Notes: generated from the sequence alone by a model not told the origin. 64,000 nt of DNA from Streptosporangium oxazolinicum (GCF_039537505.1 NZ_BAABAQ010000011.1:1-64000); one strand, 5' to 3'. Counted from the first letter of the stretch, positions 27,806 through 38,000 are shown. Made by a program: numbers and translations.

Positions 27806-28231
27806 ATGAGCACGCAGGAGACCTCCGCCATGCCCGCGCGCAGGCAGGTGATCGCCGCCGCGGGGGCCGTGGCGTGCGGGGCGGCGCTGGTGGGGTGTGG
27901 CGGGGGGGAGTCCGCCGCCGCCGTCGTGCCGCCGGGGATCAAGGGGAAGGCCATCGCGCGGACCGCCGACATCCCGGTGGGCGGCGGCAAGGTGATCGGC
28001 AAGTGGAAGATCGTGATCACCCAGCCGACCTCGGGGGTGTTCAGGGCGTTCACGGCGAGCTGCCCGCACCGGGGGTGCGCGGTCGGCAGGATCGGGGACG
28101 GCGTCATCCGCTGTCCCTGTCACGGCAGCGAGTTCGCCGTCGACTCGGGGAAGTGCCTCAAGGGCCCGGCGGAGGCGCCGCTGGCCCAGTACGCCCTGAA
28201 GGTCGAGGGCGACGAGATCATCATGGTCTGA
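27806..28231 (+). CDS. Rieske [2Fe-2S] lipoprotein 1
   Basis: 141 residues from ATG 27806, with GAGAAGG upstream. The N-terminus has a double arginine (A-R-R-Q-V-I), a hydrophobic run and a lipobox L-V-G-C, so Tat export with lipid anchoring is likely. The Rieske cluster ligands are C-P-H-R-G-C and, about 17 residues later, C-P-C-H-G-S. An electron-transfer role outside the membrane is expected; the partner is unknown. A paralogue follows 240 bp downstream. Confidence 0.88.
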   Translation: MSTQETSAMPARRQVIAAAGAVACGAALVGCGGGESAAAVVPPGIKGKAIARTADIPVGGGKVIGKWKIVITQPTSGVFRAFTASCPHRGCAVGRIGDGVIRCPCHGSEFAVDSGKCLKGPAEAPLAQYALKVEGDEIIMV

Positions 28232-28232
28232 C

Positions 28233-28272
28233 GGCCCGCGCCGCCTCCTTCCTCCGGGGAGGCGCGGGCTCA
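28233..28272 (+). terminator. GC-rich hairpin after the first Rieske gene
   Basis: CCGCGCCGCCTCC (from ~28235) can pair with GGGGAGGCGCGG (from ~28257). Imperfect, no T-run. It suggests that the two Rieske genes are separate units. Confidence 0.45.
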
Positions 28273-28471
28273 CCGGGTTCGCCGGGGCCGGTGCGCCGGG
28301 TCCGGGCGGGTCCGAAAGCCCGCGACGAGGGTTTCCGGAGGGATTCTCCGGGTGGCCCGGAAAGAGCGCCGAGGGGGTAATTCTTCACAGTCTCCTGACG
28401 CGATGTGCGGCATGCTGAACCGTCATCGGGGTGCCAGCCGTACCTGAAGATGATGATTCTGGAGGATATAC

Positions 28472-28945
28472 ATGACTGAGACGACGCGTCGTACGGTGAT
28501 ATTGAGCGCCGGTGGGGCCGGGATGGCCGCGGTGCTGACCGCGTGCGCGGGGTACGGGGAGCCCGCGTCGGACGGCGGGGACACGTCCTCGACCGCCTCC
28601 TCGCAGGCGCCGGAGGCGGCCGAGACGAGCGCGGGCGCCGACTCGGGCGGCTCCGGGGCGAACGCCCTGGCCAAGACCGCGGACATCCCCGAGGGGGGCG
28701 GCAAGGTCTTCAAGGACGAGAAGATCGTGATCGTTCAGCCGGCCGCGGGGGAGTTCAAGGCGTTCAGCTCCGTCTGCACCCACCAGGGGTGCGACGTCGA
28801 CACGATCGCGGACGGCACCATCGACTGCCCGTGCCACGGCAGCAAGTTCAAGATCGCTGACGGTTCCGTGGCGAACGGCCCGGCCACCAAGCCGCTGGCG
28901 GAGAAGGCGATCAAGGTGGACGGCGACTCCATCGTCCTCGCCTGA
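28472..28945 (+). CDS. Rieske [2Fe-2S] lipoprotein 2
   Basis: 157 residues. GGAGG sits six bases before the ATG. T-R-R-T-V-I-L-S then a hydrophobic run and a lipobox L-T-A-C indicate a Tat-type lipoprotein. A Ser/Ala/Gly-rich spacer follows, then the domain with ligands C-T-H-Q-G-C and C-P-C-H-G-S. Shares A-D-I-P-x-G-G-G-K-V and the cluster layout with the gene before it, so the two arose by duplication and diverged. Confidence 0.9.
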   Translation: MTETTRRTVILSAGGAGMAAVLTACAGYGEPASDGGDTSSTASSQAPEAAETSAGADSGGSGANALAKTADIPEGGGKVFKDEKIVIVQPAAGEFKAFSSVCTHQGCDVDTIADGTIDCPCHGSKFKIADGSVANGPATKPLAEKAIKVDGDSIVLA

Positions 28946-29285
28946 GGCTCGGCCGCGCGCCCACCGCCGGGAGGAACGTTCCGGCGGGGGCCGCGGGAGG
29001 CCGTACGGCGCGCGGGACGGCCCCACGGCGCCGGGCCATCCGGCGGCGGAGCGGCATGGAACGGCACGGAGCGGTACGACCGCCGGGTGGGGCCGTCCCG
29101 GCCCCGGGCCGGTGGGAAGGCCGGGTCATCGTGTTCCCGTCCTGGCGTCGGGCCGGAAGGTTCCCGTCCTGGCGTCGGGCCGGAAAGCCGGGCCGCGTGA
29201 GGCGCGGAGTCCCGTCGCCTCCCGGCCGCGTGCCGTCCGGGAATCTGTAAGGAAAGCTGTCGGTCCGGGCCGATAGGCTTTTCAT
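28946..29285. other. Non-coding gap with a 27-bp direct repeat before uvrC
   Basis: TTCCCGTCCTGGCGTCGGGC plus CGGAA occurs at 29134-29158 and again at 29161-29185 (25 identical bases, offset 27). Apart from this repeat the 340-base gap shows nothing I recognise. Confidence 0.6.
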
Positions 29286-31256
29286 GTGGCGAGATCTGTG
29301 GGTGGCCCCGCGAGTTTCCGGCCGAAGCCGGGGTCCATCCCCGAGTTCCCAGGCGTCTACCGGTTCAAGGACGCCGACGGCCGGGTCATCTATGTCGGCA
29401 AGGCCAAAAGCCTGCGTCAGCGGCTCAACTCCTACTTCGCCGACTTCGCGGGCCTGCATCCGCGCACCCAGACCATGCTCACGACCGCCGTGGGCGTCGA
29501 CTGGACGGTCGTCGGCACCGAGGTCGAGGCCCTCCAGCTCGAATACTCCTGGATCAAGGAGTACGACCCGCGGTTCAACGTCAAATACCGCGACGACAAG
29601 TCCTACCCCTACCTCGCGGTCACCATGGGGGAGGAGTTCCCCAGGGTCCAGGTGCTGCGCGGCGCCAAGCGCAAGGGCACCCGCTACTTCGGCCCCTACT
29701 CCCACGCCTGGGCGATCCGGGAGACCGTCGACCTGCTGCTGCGGGTCTTCCCGATCAGGAGCTGCTCGGGCGGGGTGTTCAGGCGGGCCGCGCAGATCGG
29801 CCGCCCCTGCCTGCTGGGTTACATCGACAAGTGCTCCGCCCCCTGCGTCGGGCGGGTCACCGCCGAGGAGCACCGGGAGCTGGCCGACGACTTCTGCGAG
29901 TTCATGGCGGGCAACACCGGCCGGTTCATCAGGCGGCTGGAGCGCGAGATGCGCGAGGCCGCCGTCGAGCAGGAGTACGAGCGGGCCGCCAGGCTGCGCG
30001 ACGACATCCAGGCGTTGCAGCGGGCGATGGAGAAGCAGGCCGTGGTCCTCGGCGACAACACCGACTGCGACGTGGTCGCCCTGGCGGAGGATCCGCTGGA
30101 GGCCGCCGTCCAGGTGTTCTACGTCCGGAGCGGGCGCATCAGGGGCCAGCGCGGCTGGGTGGTCGACAAGGTCGAGGAGGCCGCGCCGGGCGAGCTGGTC
30201 GAGCAGTTCCTCCTGCAGATGTACGGCGACGCGGCCGCCGAGGCGCTGCCCAGGGAGGTGCTGGTGCCCGTCCTGCCCCCCGACGCCGAGGCGGTCACCG
30301 AGCTGCTCGGCGAGCAGCGCGGGGCGCGGGTGGAGATCAGGGTCCCCCAGCGCGGCGACAAGAGATCGCTGATGGAGACCGTCGAGCGCAACGCCGTCGA
30401 GTCCCTGAAGCAGCACAAGCTGAGGCGGGCCAGCGACCTGACCGCGCGCAGCAGGGCGCTGCAGGAGGTCGCCGACGCCCTCGACCTCGACCAGGTGCCG
30501 CTCCGCATCGAGTGCTACGACGTCTCCCACATCCAGGGCACCGACGTGGTGGCCTCCATGGTGGTGTTCGAGGACGGCCTGGCCCGCAAGAGCGAATACC
30601 GCAGGTTCTCCGTGCGCTCCACCGAGGGTGACGTCGCCTCCATCCACGAGGTGATCTCCCGCCGGTTCAAGCGCTACCTGGAGGAGCGCTCCGCCACCGG
30701 GGAGCTCGACGCGGCCACCGGGATCGAGCTCGAGGAAGAGCCCGCCGAGGGGCCGGATGAGGAGCCGCGGACGCCCGGCGTCGACCCGGAGACCGGCAGG
30801 CCGCGCAAGTTCGCCTACCCGCCCAACCTCGTCGTCGTCGACGGCGGTCCCGCGCAGGCCGCGGCGGCCCGCAGGGCGCTCGACGAGCTGGGCGTGGACG
30901 ACGTCGCGGTGTGCGGCCTGGCCAAGCGGCTGGAGGAGGTCTGGCTGCCCGGCGAGGACCTGCCGGTGATCCTCGCCCGCTCCAGCGAGGCCCTTTACCT
31001 TCTTCAGCGGGTGCGCGACGAGGCCCACCGCTTCGCCATCACCTACCATCGATCCAAGCGGTCGAAGAGCGTCAGGGAAAGCGCTCTGGACGAGGTCCCC
31101 GGCCTCGGCCCGGCCCGCAGGCAGGCGTTGATCAAGCATTTCGGATCGGTGAAACGGCTGCGGGAGGCGACCGCGGCGCAGATCTGCGAGGTTCCCGGGA
31201 TCGGCCCCTCGACGGCCGAGACGATCGTGTCGGCCTTGAAGGGGCAGAACCCATGA
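29286..31256 (+). CDS. uvrC: UvrABC system protein C
   Basis: 656 residues. The GIY-YIG nuclease domain is at the start (F-P-G-V-Y-R-F then V-I-Y-V-G-K-A-K-S-L-R-Q-R-L), the UvrB-binding helix pair near 218-245, the RNase H-like endonuclease domain (E-C-Y-D-V-S-H and V-V-D-G-G) and two C-terminal helix-hairpin-helix motifs (V-P-G-L-G-P-A-R-R). It makes both incisions in nucleotide excision repair. GTG start at 29286. The stop shares ATGA with rapZ. Confidence 0.96.
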   Translation: MARSVGGPASFRPKPGSIPEFPGVYRFKDADGRVIYVGKAKSLRQRLNSYFADFAGLHPRTQTMLTTAVGVDWTVVGTEVEALQLEYSWIKEYDPRFNVKYRDDKSYPYLAVTMGEEFPRVQVLRGAKRKGTRYFGPYSHAWAIRETVDLLLRVFPIRSCSGGVFRRAAQIGRPCLLGYIDKCSAPCVGRVTAEEHRELADDFCEFMAGNTGRFIRRLEREMREAAVEQEYERAARLRDDIQALQRAMEKQAVVLGDNTDCDVVALAEDPLEAAVQVFYVRSGRIRGQRGWVVDKVEEAAPGELVEQFLLQMYGDAAAEALPREVLVPVLPPDAEAVTELLGEQRGARVEIRVPQRGDKRSLMETVERNAVESLKQHKLRRASDLTARSRALQEVADALDLDQVPLRIECYDVSHIQGTDVVASMVVFEDGLARKSEYRRFSVRSTEGDVASIHEVISRRFKRYLEERSATGELDAATGIELEEEPAEGPDEEPRTPGVDPETGRPRKFAYPPNLVVVDGGPAQAAAARRALDELGVDDVAVCGLAKRLEEVWLPGEDLPVILARSSEALYLLQRVRDEAHRFAITYHRSKRSKSVRESALDEVPGLGPARRQALIKHFGSVKRLREATAAQICEVPGIGPSTAETIVSALKGQNP

Positions 31257-32125
31257 GCGAAAGAGAGCCCGCGTTCGTCCTCGTCACCGGAATGTCGGGG
31301 GCGGGGCGGAGCACCGCCGCCAAGGCCCTGGAGGACCTGGGGTGGTTTGTCATCGACAACCTGCCGCCCGGGTTGCTGTTCGCCATGGCCGAGGAGGCGG
31401 GCCGGGTCAAGCTCGCCGCCGACAAGGTGGCCGCGGTGGTCGACGTGCGCAGCCTGGCCTTCACCAGCGACCTCAACAGCGCGATCGAGGAGCTGGAGGG
31501 GCGCGGCGTCGCCGTGCGCGTGGTGTTCCTGGAGGCCAGTGACGAGGAGCTGGTCCGCAGGTTCGAGAACGTCCGCCGCCCGCACCCGCTGCAGGGCGAC
31601 GGCCGCCTGGTCGACGGGATCGCCCGCGAGCGCGGCATCCTGCGCGAGGTCAGGGCCAACGCCGATCTGGTGATCGACACCTCCAACCTCAACGTCCACG
31701 AGCTCCGCGGGAAGATCGTCGCCTTCTTCGGCGGGGAGGACCGCCCCGGCCTGCGGGTCAACGTCGTCTCCTTCGGCTACAAGTACGGCCTGCCCGTCGA
31801 CGCGGACCTGGTCGTCGACTGCCGGTTCCTGCCCAATCCCCACTGGGTTCCCGAACTTCGCCCCATGAACGGACTGGACGCTCCCGTACGGGAGTACGTT
31901 CTCAACCAAGCGGGTGCGAAGGAACTCCTCGACGCCTACGAGGAGGTGTTCGCCATCATCGCCTCCGGCTACACCCGCGAGGGCAAGAGCTACGCCACGC
32001 TCGCCGTCGGCTGCACCGGCGGCAAGCACCGCAGCGTCGCCATGGCCGAGCAGATCGGCGGCCGGCTGCGCGACAGGGGTGGCATGGAGGTGCAGGTGAG
32101 CCATCGGGATGTGGGCCGGGAGTGA
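31253..32125 (+). CDS. rapZ: RapZ-family nucleotide-binding protein
   Basis: 290 residues. Walker A G-M-S-G-A-G-R-S is near the start. The family's C-terminal motifs F-G-Y-K-Y-G, D-x-R-F-L-P-N-P (here D-C-R-F-L-P-N-P) and A-V-G-C-T-G-G-K-H-R-S-V are present. In E. coli RapZ steers a small RNA that controls GlcN6P synthase; in Gram-positives the role is less defined. Coupled at both ends (ATGA with uvrC, GTGA with yvcK). Confidence 0.94.
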   Translation: MSEREPAFVLVTGMSGAGRSTAAKALEDLGWFVIDNLPPGLLFAMAEEAGRVKLAADKVAAVVDVRSLAFTSDLNSAIEELEGRGVAVRVVFLEASDEELVRRFENVRRPHPLQGDGRLVDGIARERGILREVRANADLVIDTSNLNVHELRGKIVAFFGGEDRPGLRVNVVSFGYKYGLPVDADLVVDCRFLPNPHWVPELRPMNGLDAPVREYVLNQAGAKELLDAYEEVFAIIASGYTREGKSYATLAVGCTGGKHRSVAMAEQIGGRLRDRGGMEVQVSHRDVGRE

Positions 32126-33057
32126 ATGAGGGTCTCAAGATCGTCGCGCTGGGTGGGGGACACGGGCTGTACGCCTCGCTGTCGGCATTGCGGAGGGTCA
32201 CCTCCCGGCTGACGGCGGTGGTCACCGTCGCCGACGACGGGGGGTCGAGCGGCCGTCTCCGCCGCGAGCTCGGTGTGCTTCCCCCGGGAGACCTGAGGAT
32301 GGCCCTGGCCGCGCTGTGCGGTGACGACGAGTGGGGGCGCACCTGGAGCGAGGTCGTCCAGCACCGCTTCCGCAGCGAGGGCGACCTGCACGGCCACGCG
32401 ATCGGCAACCTGCTGATCGTGGCGCTGTGGGAGCGGCTCGGCGACACGGTCTCCGGGCTCGACTGGCTCGGGCGGCTGCTCGGCGCGCACGGGCGGGTGC
32501 TGCCGATGTCCTCGGTGCCGCTCGACATCGCCGCCGAGGTCGAGCTGGACGGCGAGGTGAGCACGGTACGCGGCCAGGTGGCCTGCGCGCTCACTCCCGG
32601 GAGGGTCCGGGCCATCTCGCTGCTGCCCGAGGACCCGCCGGCGTGCCCCGAGGCCGTCCAGGCGGTCCTCGACGCCGACTGGGTGGTGTTCGGCCCCGGC
32701 TCCTGGTTCACCAGCGTGCTGCCCCACCTGAAGGTGCCCGAGCTGGCCGAGGCGCTGCACGCCACCCGCGCCCGCCGCCTGGTCGCGCTGAACCTCGCCC
32801 CGCAGGCGGGGGAGACCGACGGCTTCTCCCCCCAGAAGCACCTGGAGGTGCTGCGCCAGCACGCGCCCTCCCTGGAGATCGACGTCGTCGTCGCCGACAC
32901 CGGGGTGATCGACGACCGCGACGAGCTGGAGAAGGCCGCGGCCGACCTCGGCGGGAGGCTGGTCCTCGCCTCCGTGGCGGACGAGGACGGCTCCCCGCGA
33001 CACGATGCACAACGTCTTGCCTCCGTCCTGGACGAGATTTTCCGTGAGAAGCGTTGA
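32122..33057 (+). CDS. yvcK: YvcK/CofD-like UDP-sugar-binding protein
   Basis: 311 residues. I-V-A-L-G-G-G-H-G-L at the start and T-V-A-D-D-G-G-S-S-G-R-L-R-R then P-P-G-D-L-R are diagnostic. In Bacillus and mycobacteria members bind UDP-sugars and support carbon flow towards cell-wall precursors. Starts in GTGA with rapZ; the uvrC-rapZ-yvcK-whiA order is typical of Gram-positive genomes. Confidence 0.94.
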   Translation: MNEGLKIVALGGGHGLYASLSALRRVTSRLTAVVTVADDGGSSGRLRRELGVLPPGDLRMALAALCGDDEWGRTWSEVVQHRFRSEGDLHGHAIGNLLIVALWERLGDTVSGLDWLGRLLGAHGRVLPMSSVPLDIAAEVELDGEVSTVRGQVACALTPGRVRAISLLPEDPPACPEAVQAVLDADWVVFGPGSWFTSVLPHLKVPELAEALHATRARRLVALNLAPQAGETDGFSPQKHLEVLRQHAPSLEIDVVVADTGVIDDRDELEKAAADLGGRLVLASVADEDGSPRHDAQRLASVLDEIFREKR

Positions 33058-33098
33058 TCCTGGTCAGCGGTGCTCAGGAGTGCGAGAAACTTCTGTGA

Positions 33099-33116
33099 GC
33101 CCGATTTATCTCGGGC
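33099..33116 (+). promoter_or_regulatory. Small hairpin between yvcK and whiA
   Basis: GCCCGA (33099-33104) and TCGGGC (33111-33116) form a 6-bp stem with loop TTTATC in the 93-base gap before whiA. It may be a weak terminator or processing site. Role not known. Confidence 0.3.
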
Positions 33117-33150
33117 CGCATGGGGTCTGTATGGGGGAGGACGAACGCGC

Positions 33151-34131
33151 ATGGCGATGACAGGTGTGGTCAAGGACGAGCTGAGCAGGCTGCCGGTCCT
33201 GAAGCCTTGCTGCCGTAAGGCCGAGGTGTCGACGCTGCTGCGGTTCGCGAGCGGGTTGCACCTGGTGAGCGGCCGGATCGTGATCGAGGCCGAGCTCGAC
33301 ACCAACGTCACCGCCCGACGGTTGATCAAGGACATCGGTGAGGTCTTCGGGCACAAGGCGGAGGTGCTCGTCCTGGCCCCGGCCGGATTGCGCAAGGGTT
33401 CGCGCTACCTCGTGCGGGTCTACCGCGACGGGGAGGCGCTCGCCCGCCAGACCGGTCTGATCGACAACCACGGGCGCCCGGTCCGCGGCCTGCCCCGCCA
33501 GGTCGTCGCGGGGGCGACCTGCGACGCCGAGGCGGCCTGGCGGGGGGCGTTCCTGGCGCACGGCTCGCTGACCGAGCCGGGCCGTTCGATGTCGCTGGAG
33601 GTCACCTGTCCCGGGCCCGAGGCGGCGCTCGCGCTGGTCGGCTCCGCGCGGCGGTTGAAGATCCACGCCAAGGCCAGGGAGGTGCGCGGCGTCGACCGGG
33701 TGGTGGTCCGTGACGGTGACGCCATCGGCGCGCTGCTGACCCGGCTGGGCGCCCACGACAGCGTGCTGGCCTGGGAGGAGCGGCGGATGCGCCGCGAGGT
33801 CCGTGCGACGGCCAACCGGCTGGCCAACTTCGACGACGCCAACCTGCGCCGTTCGGCCCGCGCCGCGGTCGCCGCGGGGGCCAGGGTCCAGCGGGCCCTG
33901 GAGATCCTCGGGGAGGAGGCCCCCGAGCATCTGGTGATCGCCGGTCGCCTGCGGGTGGAGCACAAGCAGGCGTCCCTGGAGGAGCTCGGCCAGCTCGCCG
34001 ACCCGCCCCTGACCAAGGACGCCATCGCCGGTCGCATCCGCCGCCTGCTGGCCATGGCCGACAAGCGGGCTCAGGACATCGGCATTCCCAACACCGAGGC
34101 CAATCTCACCGTCGACATGCTGGCCCCGTAG
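33151..34131 (+). CDS. whiA: Sporulation/cell-division transcription factor WhiA
   Basis: 326 residues. The N-terminal half resembles LAGLIDADG homing endonucleases but lacks cutting activity (C-C-R-K-A-E-V-S-T-L-L-R-F near the start). The C-terminal half carries a helix-turn-helix (S-L-E-E-L-G-Q-L-A-D-P-P-L-T-K-D-A-I-A-G-R). WhiA works with WhiB in Streptomyces to start sporulation septation. GGGGGAGG lies ten bases before ATG 33151; ATG 33157 is an alternative. Confidence 0.94.
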   Translation: MAMTGVVKDELSRLPVLKPCCRKAEVSTLLRFASGLHLVSGRIVIEAELDTNVTARRLIKDIGEVFGHKAEVLVLAPAGLRKGSRYLVRVYRDGEALARQTGLIDNHGRPVRGLPRQVVAGATCDAEAAWRGAFLAHGSLTEPGRSMSLEVTCPGPEAALALVGSARRLKIHAKAREVRGVDRVVVRDGDAIGALLTRLGAHDSVLAWEERRMRREVRATANRLANFDDANLRRSARAAVAAGARVQRALEILGEEAPEHLVIAGRLRVEHKQASLEELGQLADPPLTKDAIAGRIRRLLAMADKRAQDIGIPNTEANLTVDMLAP

Positions 34132-34147
34132 GTCTCCCCGCCGGAAA

Positions 34148-34164
34148 AGCCCTCGCTCAGGGCT
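34148..34164 (-). terminator. Terminator overlapping the end of the membrane-protein gene
   Basis: AGCCCT (34148-34153) and AGGGCT (34159-34164) form a stem. On the minus strand it is followed by TTTTCC, which fits an intrinsic terminator overlapping the stop codon of the minus-strand gene. Confidence 0.55.
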
Positions 34165-34675
34165 GCTTCCTGGGCTCGAAGTAGTTCACGCGGTCGGCGG
34201 CCTCGTCCGGTTGCGGGACGGACGAGGCGGCGCGGCTGTCGTGGGCTTCGCGGGCGCTCTTGACGCGCCTGTTCACGAAGCTGAAGCCCACGTAGGCGGC
34301 CACCACCCAGAACAGCAGCGAGATGGGCTCGCGGCGGAGGTCCTCGGGGAAGGCGTCGAGCGCCTGGACGAAGACGGGACCGTACTCCTCGCCCGACGCC
34401 CGAGCCCAGCCGACGGCGGATCCGACGACCTGGCCGAGCGCGGCGCCGACGAGGGAGAGGAGGGCGGCCAGCGGCGGCAGCACCGGGCTGGCCGGCCTGA
34501 CCGCGATCATGGCGAAGCCGACGAGGAGACCGACGCCGATGGCGGCGAAGCCGATCTCGTACCCGCTGAAGGCGATGAGCGCGCCGTAGCCCGCGGCGCC
34601 GGCCACGGTGGCGAGGAGACCGGTGAGAACGCCTGGCAGGAGACCGTTCGCCAGGTGCGGATCGTTGTCTGTCAT
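34157..34675 (-). CDS. Hypothetical membrane protein with four helices
   Basis: 172 residues with four hydrophobic segments (about residues 12-33, 38-58, 65-85 and 118-137), split by a charged loop (~90-115) and followed by a basic and acidic cytoplasmic tail. The start has AGGACCTGCC upstream but no strong ribosome binding site. No recognised family. It is convergent with whiA and divergent from gap. Confidence 0.7.
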   Translation of the reverse strand: MTDNDPHLANGLLPGVLTGLLATVAGAAGYGALIAFSGYEIGFAAIGVGLLVGFAMIAVRPASPVLPPLAALLSLVGAALGQVVGSAVGWARASGEEYGPVFVQALDAFPEDLRREPISLLFWVVAAYVGFSFVNRRVKSAREAHDSRAASSVPQPDEAADRVNYFEPRKQP

Positions 34676-34780
34676 GGCAGGTCCTCGTGGGGTTGAGGGT
34701 GTTTACAGTGACGAGTCGGGCACTTTACTTGAATGGTGCGATACCTGCTCGTGGGTTGGGGAATAACGAAGGCCCCCTCA

Positions 34781-34796
34781 AGTGGTCTAGGCCAAT
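34781..34796 (+). promoter_or_regulatory. DasR-like (dre) operator before gap
   Basis: AGTGGTCTAGGCCAAT matches the Streptomyces dre consensus ACTGGTCTAGACCACT; the inner TGGTCTAGACCA differs at one base (A to G). It is ~95 bases ahead of the gap GTG, in the intergenic promoter region. DasR is the GntR regulator of N-acetylglucosamine use. Confidence 0.55.
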
Positions 34797-34890
34797 TTGG
34801 GTCCGATAAGGTTCGTGGTTGAGGTTTCAGCCCGCCCCAAGTCGCCGATCCCGAGAGACCGGCGCATCGACGTACGAGGAGATCGGCACC

Positions 34891-35894
<1,004 letters not shown>

Positions 35895-35895
<1 letters not shown>

Positions 35896-37082
35896 TGAAG
35901 GACATCTCCGAGTTCGACGTGGAGGGTCGGCGCGTCCTGGTGCGCGCCGACCTCAACGTCCCCCTGGAGGGGGACGTCATCACCGACGACGGCCGCATCC
36001 GCGCCTCGGTGCCGACGATCAAGGAGCTCGCGGGCAGGGGTGCCCGCGTGGTCGTCGTCGCGCACCTGGGACGCCCCAAGGGCAAGCCGAACCCGGAATA
36101 CTCCCTGGCCCCCGTCGCGAAGCGGCTGGGTGAGCTCCTGGGCGCCGATGTCGCCTTCGCCACGGACGTGGTCGGCAAGTCCGCCCAGGACGTCGTGGAG
36201 GGCCTCCAGGACGGCCAGGTGGCCCTTCTGGAGAACCTGCGCTTCGAGCCGGGCGAGGAGTCCAAGGACGACGAGGAGCGGGCCGCCTTCGCCGCGAAGC
36301 TGGCCGCCTTCGCCGACGCCTACGTGGGCGACGGCTTCGGCGCGGTGCACCGCAAGCACGCCAGCGTCTACGACGTGCCCGGCCTGCTGCCGCACGCCGC
36401 GGGCCGTCTGGTCGGGGCCGAGGTCGAGGTGCTCAGGAAGCTGACCGACGAGACCGAGCGGCCGTACGTCGTGGTGCTCGGCGGTGCCAAGGTCTCCGAC
36501 AAGCTCGGCGTCATCGGCAACCTGCTGACCAAGGTCGACCGGCTCCTCATCGGCGGCGGCATGGCCTACACCTTCCTGGCGGCCCAGGGCTACGAGGTCG
36601 GAAACTCGCTCCTCCAGGAGGACCAGCTCGACACGGTGCGCGGCTTCCTCGACGAGGCGGGCAGGCGCGGCGTGGAGATCGTCCTGCCGGTCGACGTGCT
36701 GGCGGCCGTGGAGTTCGCCGAGGACGCCGAGTACGAGGTGGTCGACGCCACCGCGATCCCGGCCGACCGCGAGGGGCTCGACATCGGCCCGCGCACCCGC
36801 GAGCTGTTCGCGGGCAAGCTGGCCGACGCCAGGACCGTGTTCTGGAACGGCCCGATGGGCGTCTTCGAGTTCGAGGCCTTCTCCGGCGGAACTCGCGCGG
36901 TCGCCGAGGCGTTGATCGCCTCGGAGGCCTTCACGGTCGTCGGCGGGGGAGACTCGGCCGCCGCCGTGCGCAGGCTCGGCCTGGCGGAGGACGGGTTCTC
37001 CCACATCTCCACCGGTGGCGGGGCCAGCCTCGAATACCTGGAGGGCAAGACCCTCCCCGGACTCGTGGCGCTGGAGCGGTAG
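35895..37082 (+). CDS. pgk: Phosphoglycerate kinase
   Basis: 395 residues. R-V-L-V-R-A-D-L-N-V-P-L (~15) is the substrate-binding signature, with H-L-G-R-P-K-G, F-W-N-G-P-M-G-V-F-E and G-G-G-D-S-A-A-A further on. Makes ATP from 1,3-bisphosphoglycerate. Start overlaps the gap stop by one base, so translation is coupled. Confidence 0.97.
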
Positions 37083-37163
37083 AAGTGAACCCACGCGGTG
37101 AGCGGAGCGGCCGGTCGACGACCGACGCCGTCCGCGCAGTCAACAAGGAGTGGTGAGCGAACG

Positions 37164-37949
37164 ATGAGCACACCTCGTAAGCCGCTCATGGCAGGCAACT
37201 GGAAGATGAACCTCAACCACCTCGAGGCCATCGCGCACACCCAGAAGCTCGCCTTCGCGCTGAACGACAAGGACTTCGACAGGGTCGAGGTGGCCGTGCT
37301 GCCGCCGTTCACCGACCTGCGCAGTGTGCAGACCCTGGTCGACGGCGACAAGCTGCGGATCGTCTACGGCGCGCAGGACCTGTCGCAGCACGACGGCGGC
37401 GCCTACACCGGTGAGATCTCCGGGGCGATGCTCGCCAAGCTCGGCTGCACCTTCGTCCTCGCGGGTCACTCCGAGCGCCGCCAGTACCACCGCGAGGACG
37501 ACGACGTCGTCAACGCCAAGGTGCAGGCGGCCTACCGGCACTCGCTCACCCCCATCCTGTGCGTGGGGGAGGGCCTGGAGGTGCGCCGGGCCGGTGGCCA
37601 GGTGGCCCACAGCGTCGCGCAGCTCGACGGCGCGCTCCGCAAGGTCACCGCCGAGCAGGTCGCGTCCGTCGTGCTCGCCTACGAGCCGGTGTGGGCGATC
37701 GGCACCGGCGAGGTGGCCACCCCGGACGACGCGCAGGAGGTCTGCGGGGCACTGCGGACGCGACTCGCCGAGCTGTACGACGCCGAAGTGGCCGCCGGTG
37801 TCCGTATCCTTTACGGTGGGTCGGTCAAGTCTGACAACATCGCGGGCATCATGGCGCAGCCTGATGTCGACGGTGCCCTGATCGGTGGCGCGAGCCTCGA
37901 CCCCGGGGAGTTCGTCAAGATTTGCCGTTTTGGCGAATTGTCGAGCTGA
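37164..37949 (+). CDS. tpiA: Triosephosphate isomerase
   Basis: 261 residues. Catalytic motifs N-W-K-M-N (Lys), G-H-S-E-R-R (His) and Y-E-P-V-W-A-I-G-T-G (Glu) are all present, plus the phosphate-binding Y-G-G-S-V. Interconverts DHAP and glyceraldehyde-3-phosphate. AAGGAG is 13 bases before the ATG, a little long. Third gene of the glycolytic operon. Confidence 0.97.
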   Translation: MSTPRKPLMAGNWKMNLNHLEAIAHTQKLAFALNDKDFDRVEVAVLPPFTDLRSVQTLVDGDKLRIVYGAQDLSQHDGGAYTGEISGAMLAKLGCTFVLAGHSERRQYHREDDDVVNAKVQAAYRHSLTPILCVGEGLEVRRAGGQVAHSVAQLDGALRKVTAEQVASVVLAYEPVWAIGTGEVATPDDAQEVCGALRTRLAELYDAEVAAGVRILYGGSVKSDNIAGIMAQPDVDGALIGGASLDPGEFVKICRFGELSS

Positions 37950-37972
37950 CTGAGCCATTCGGTGGGTACGAC

Positions 37973-38000
37973 TTGACAGCACGTCATACCCTCTTAGAGC
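37973..38000 (+). promoter_or_regulatory. Candidate secG promoter
   Basis: A perfect -35 TTGACA (37973-37978) is followed after 16 bases by TAGAGC (37995-38000, 3 of 6 matches to TATAAT). It lies ~80 bases before the secG start and could give secG-rbpA a supply independent of the gap operon. Confidence 0.5.

Noticed and set aside
34781..34796. Reading the dre-like site as proof of DasR regulation
   Set aside because: One site with a mismatch is only suggestive; I report it as a candidate operator, not as an established one.
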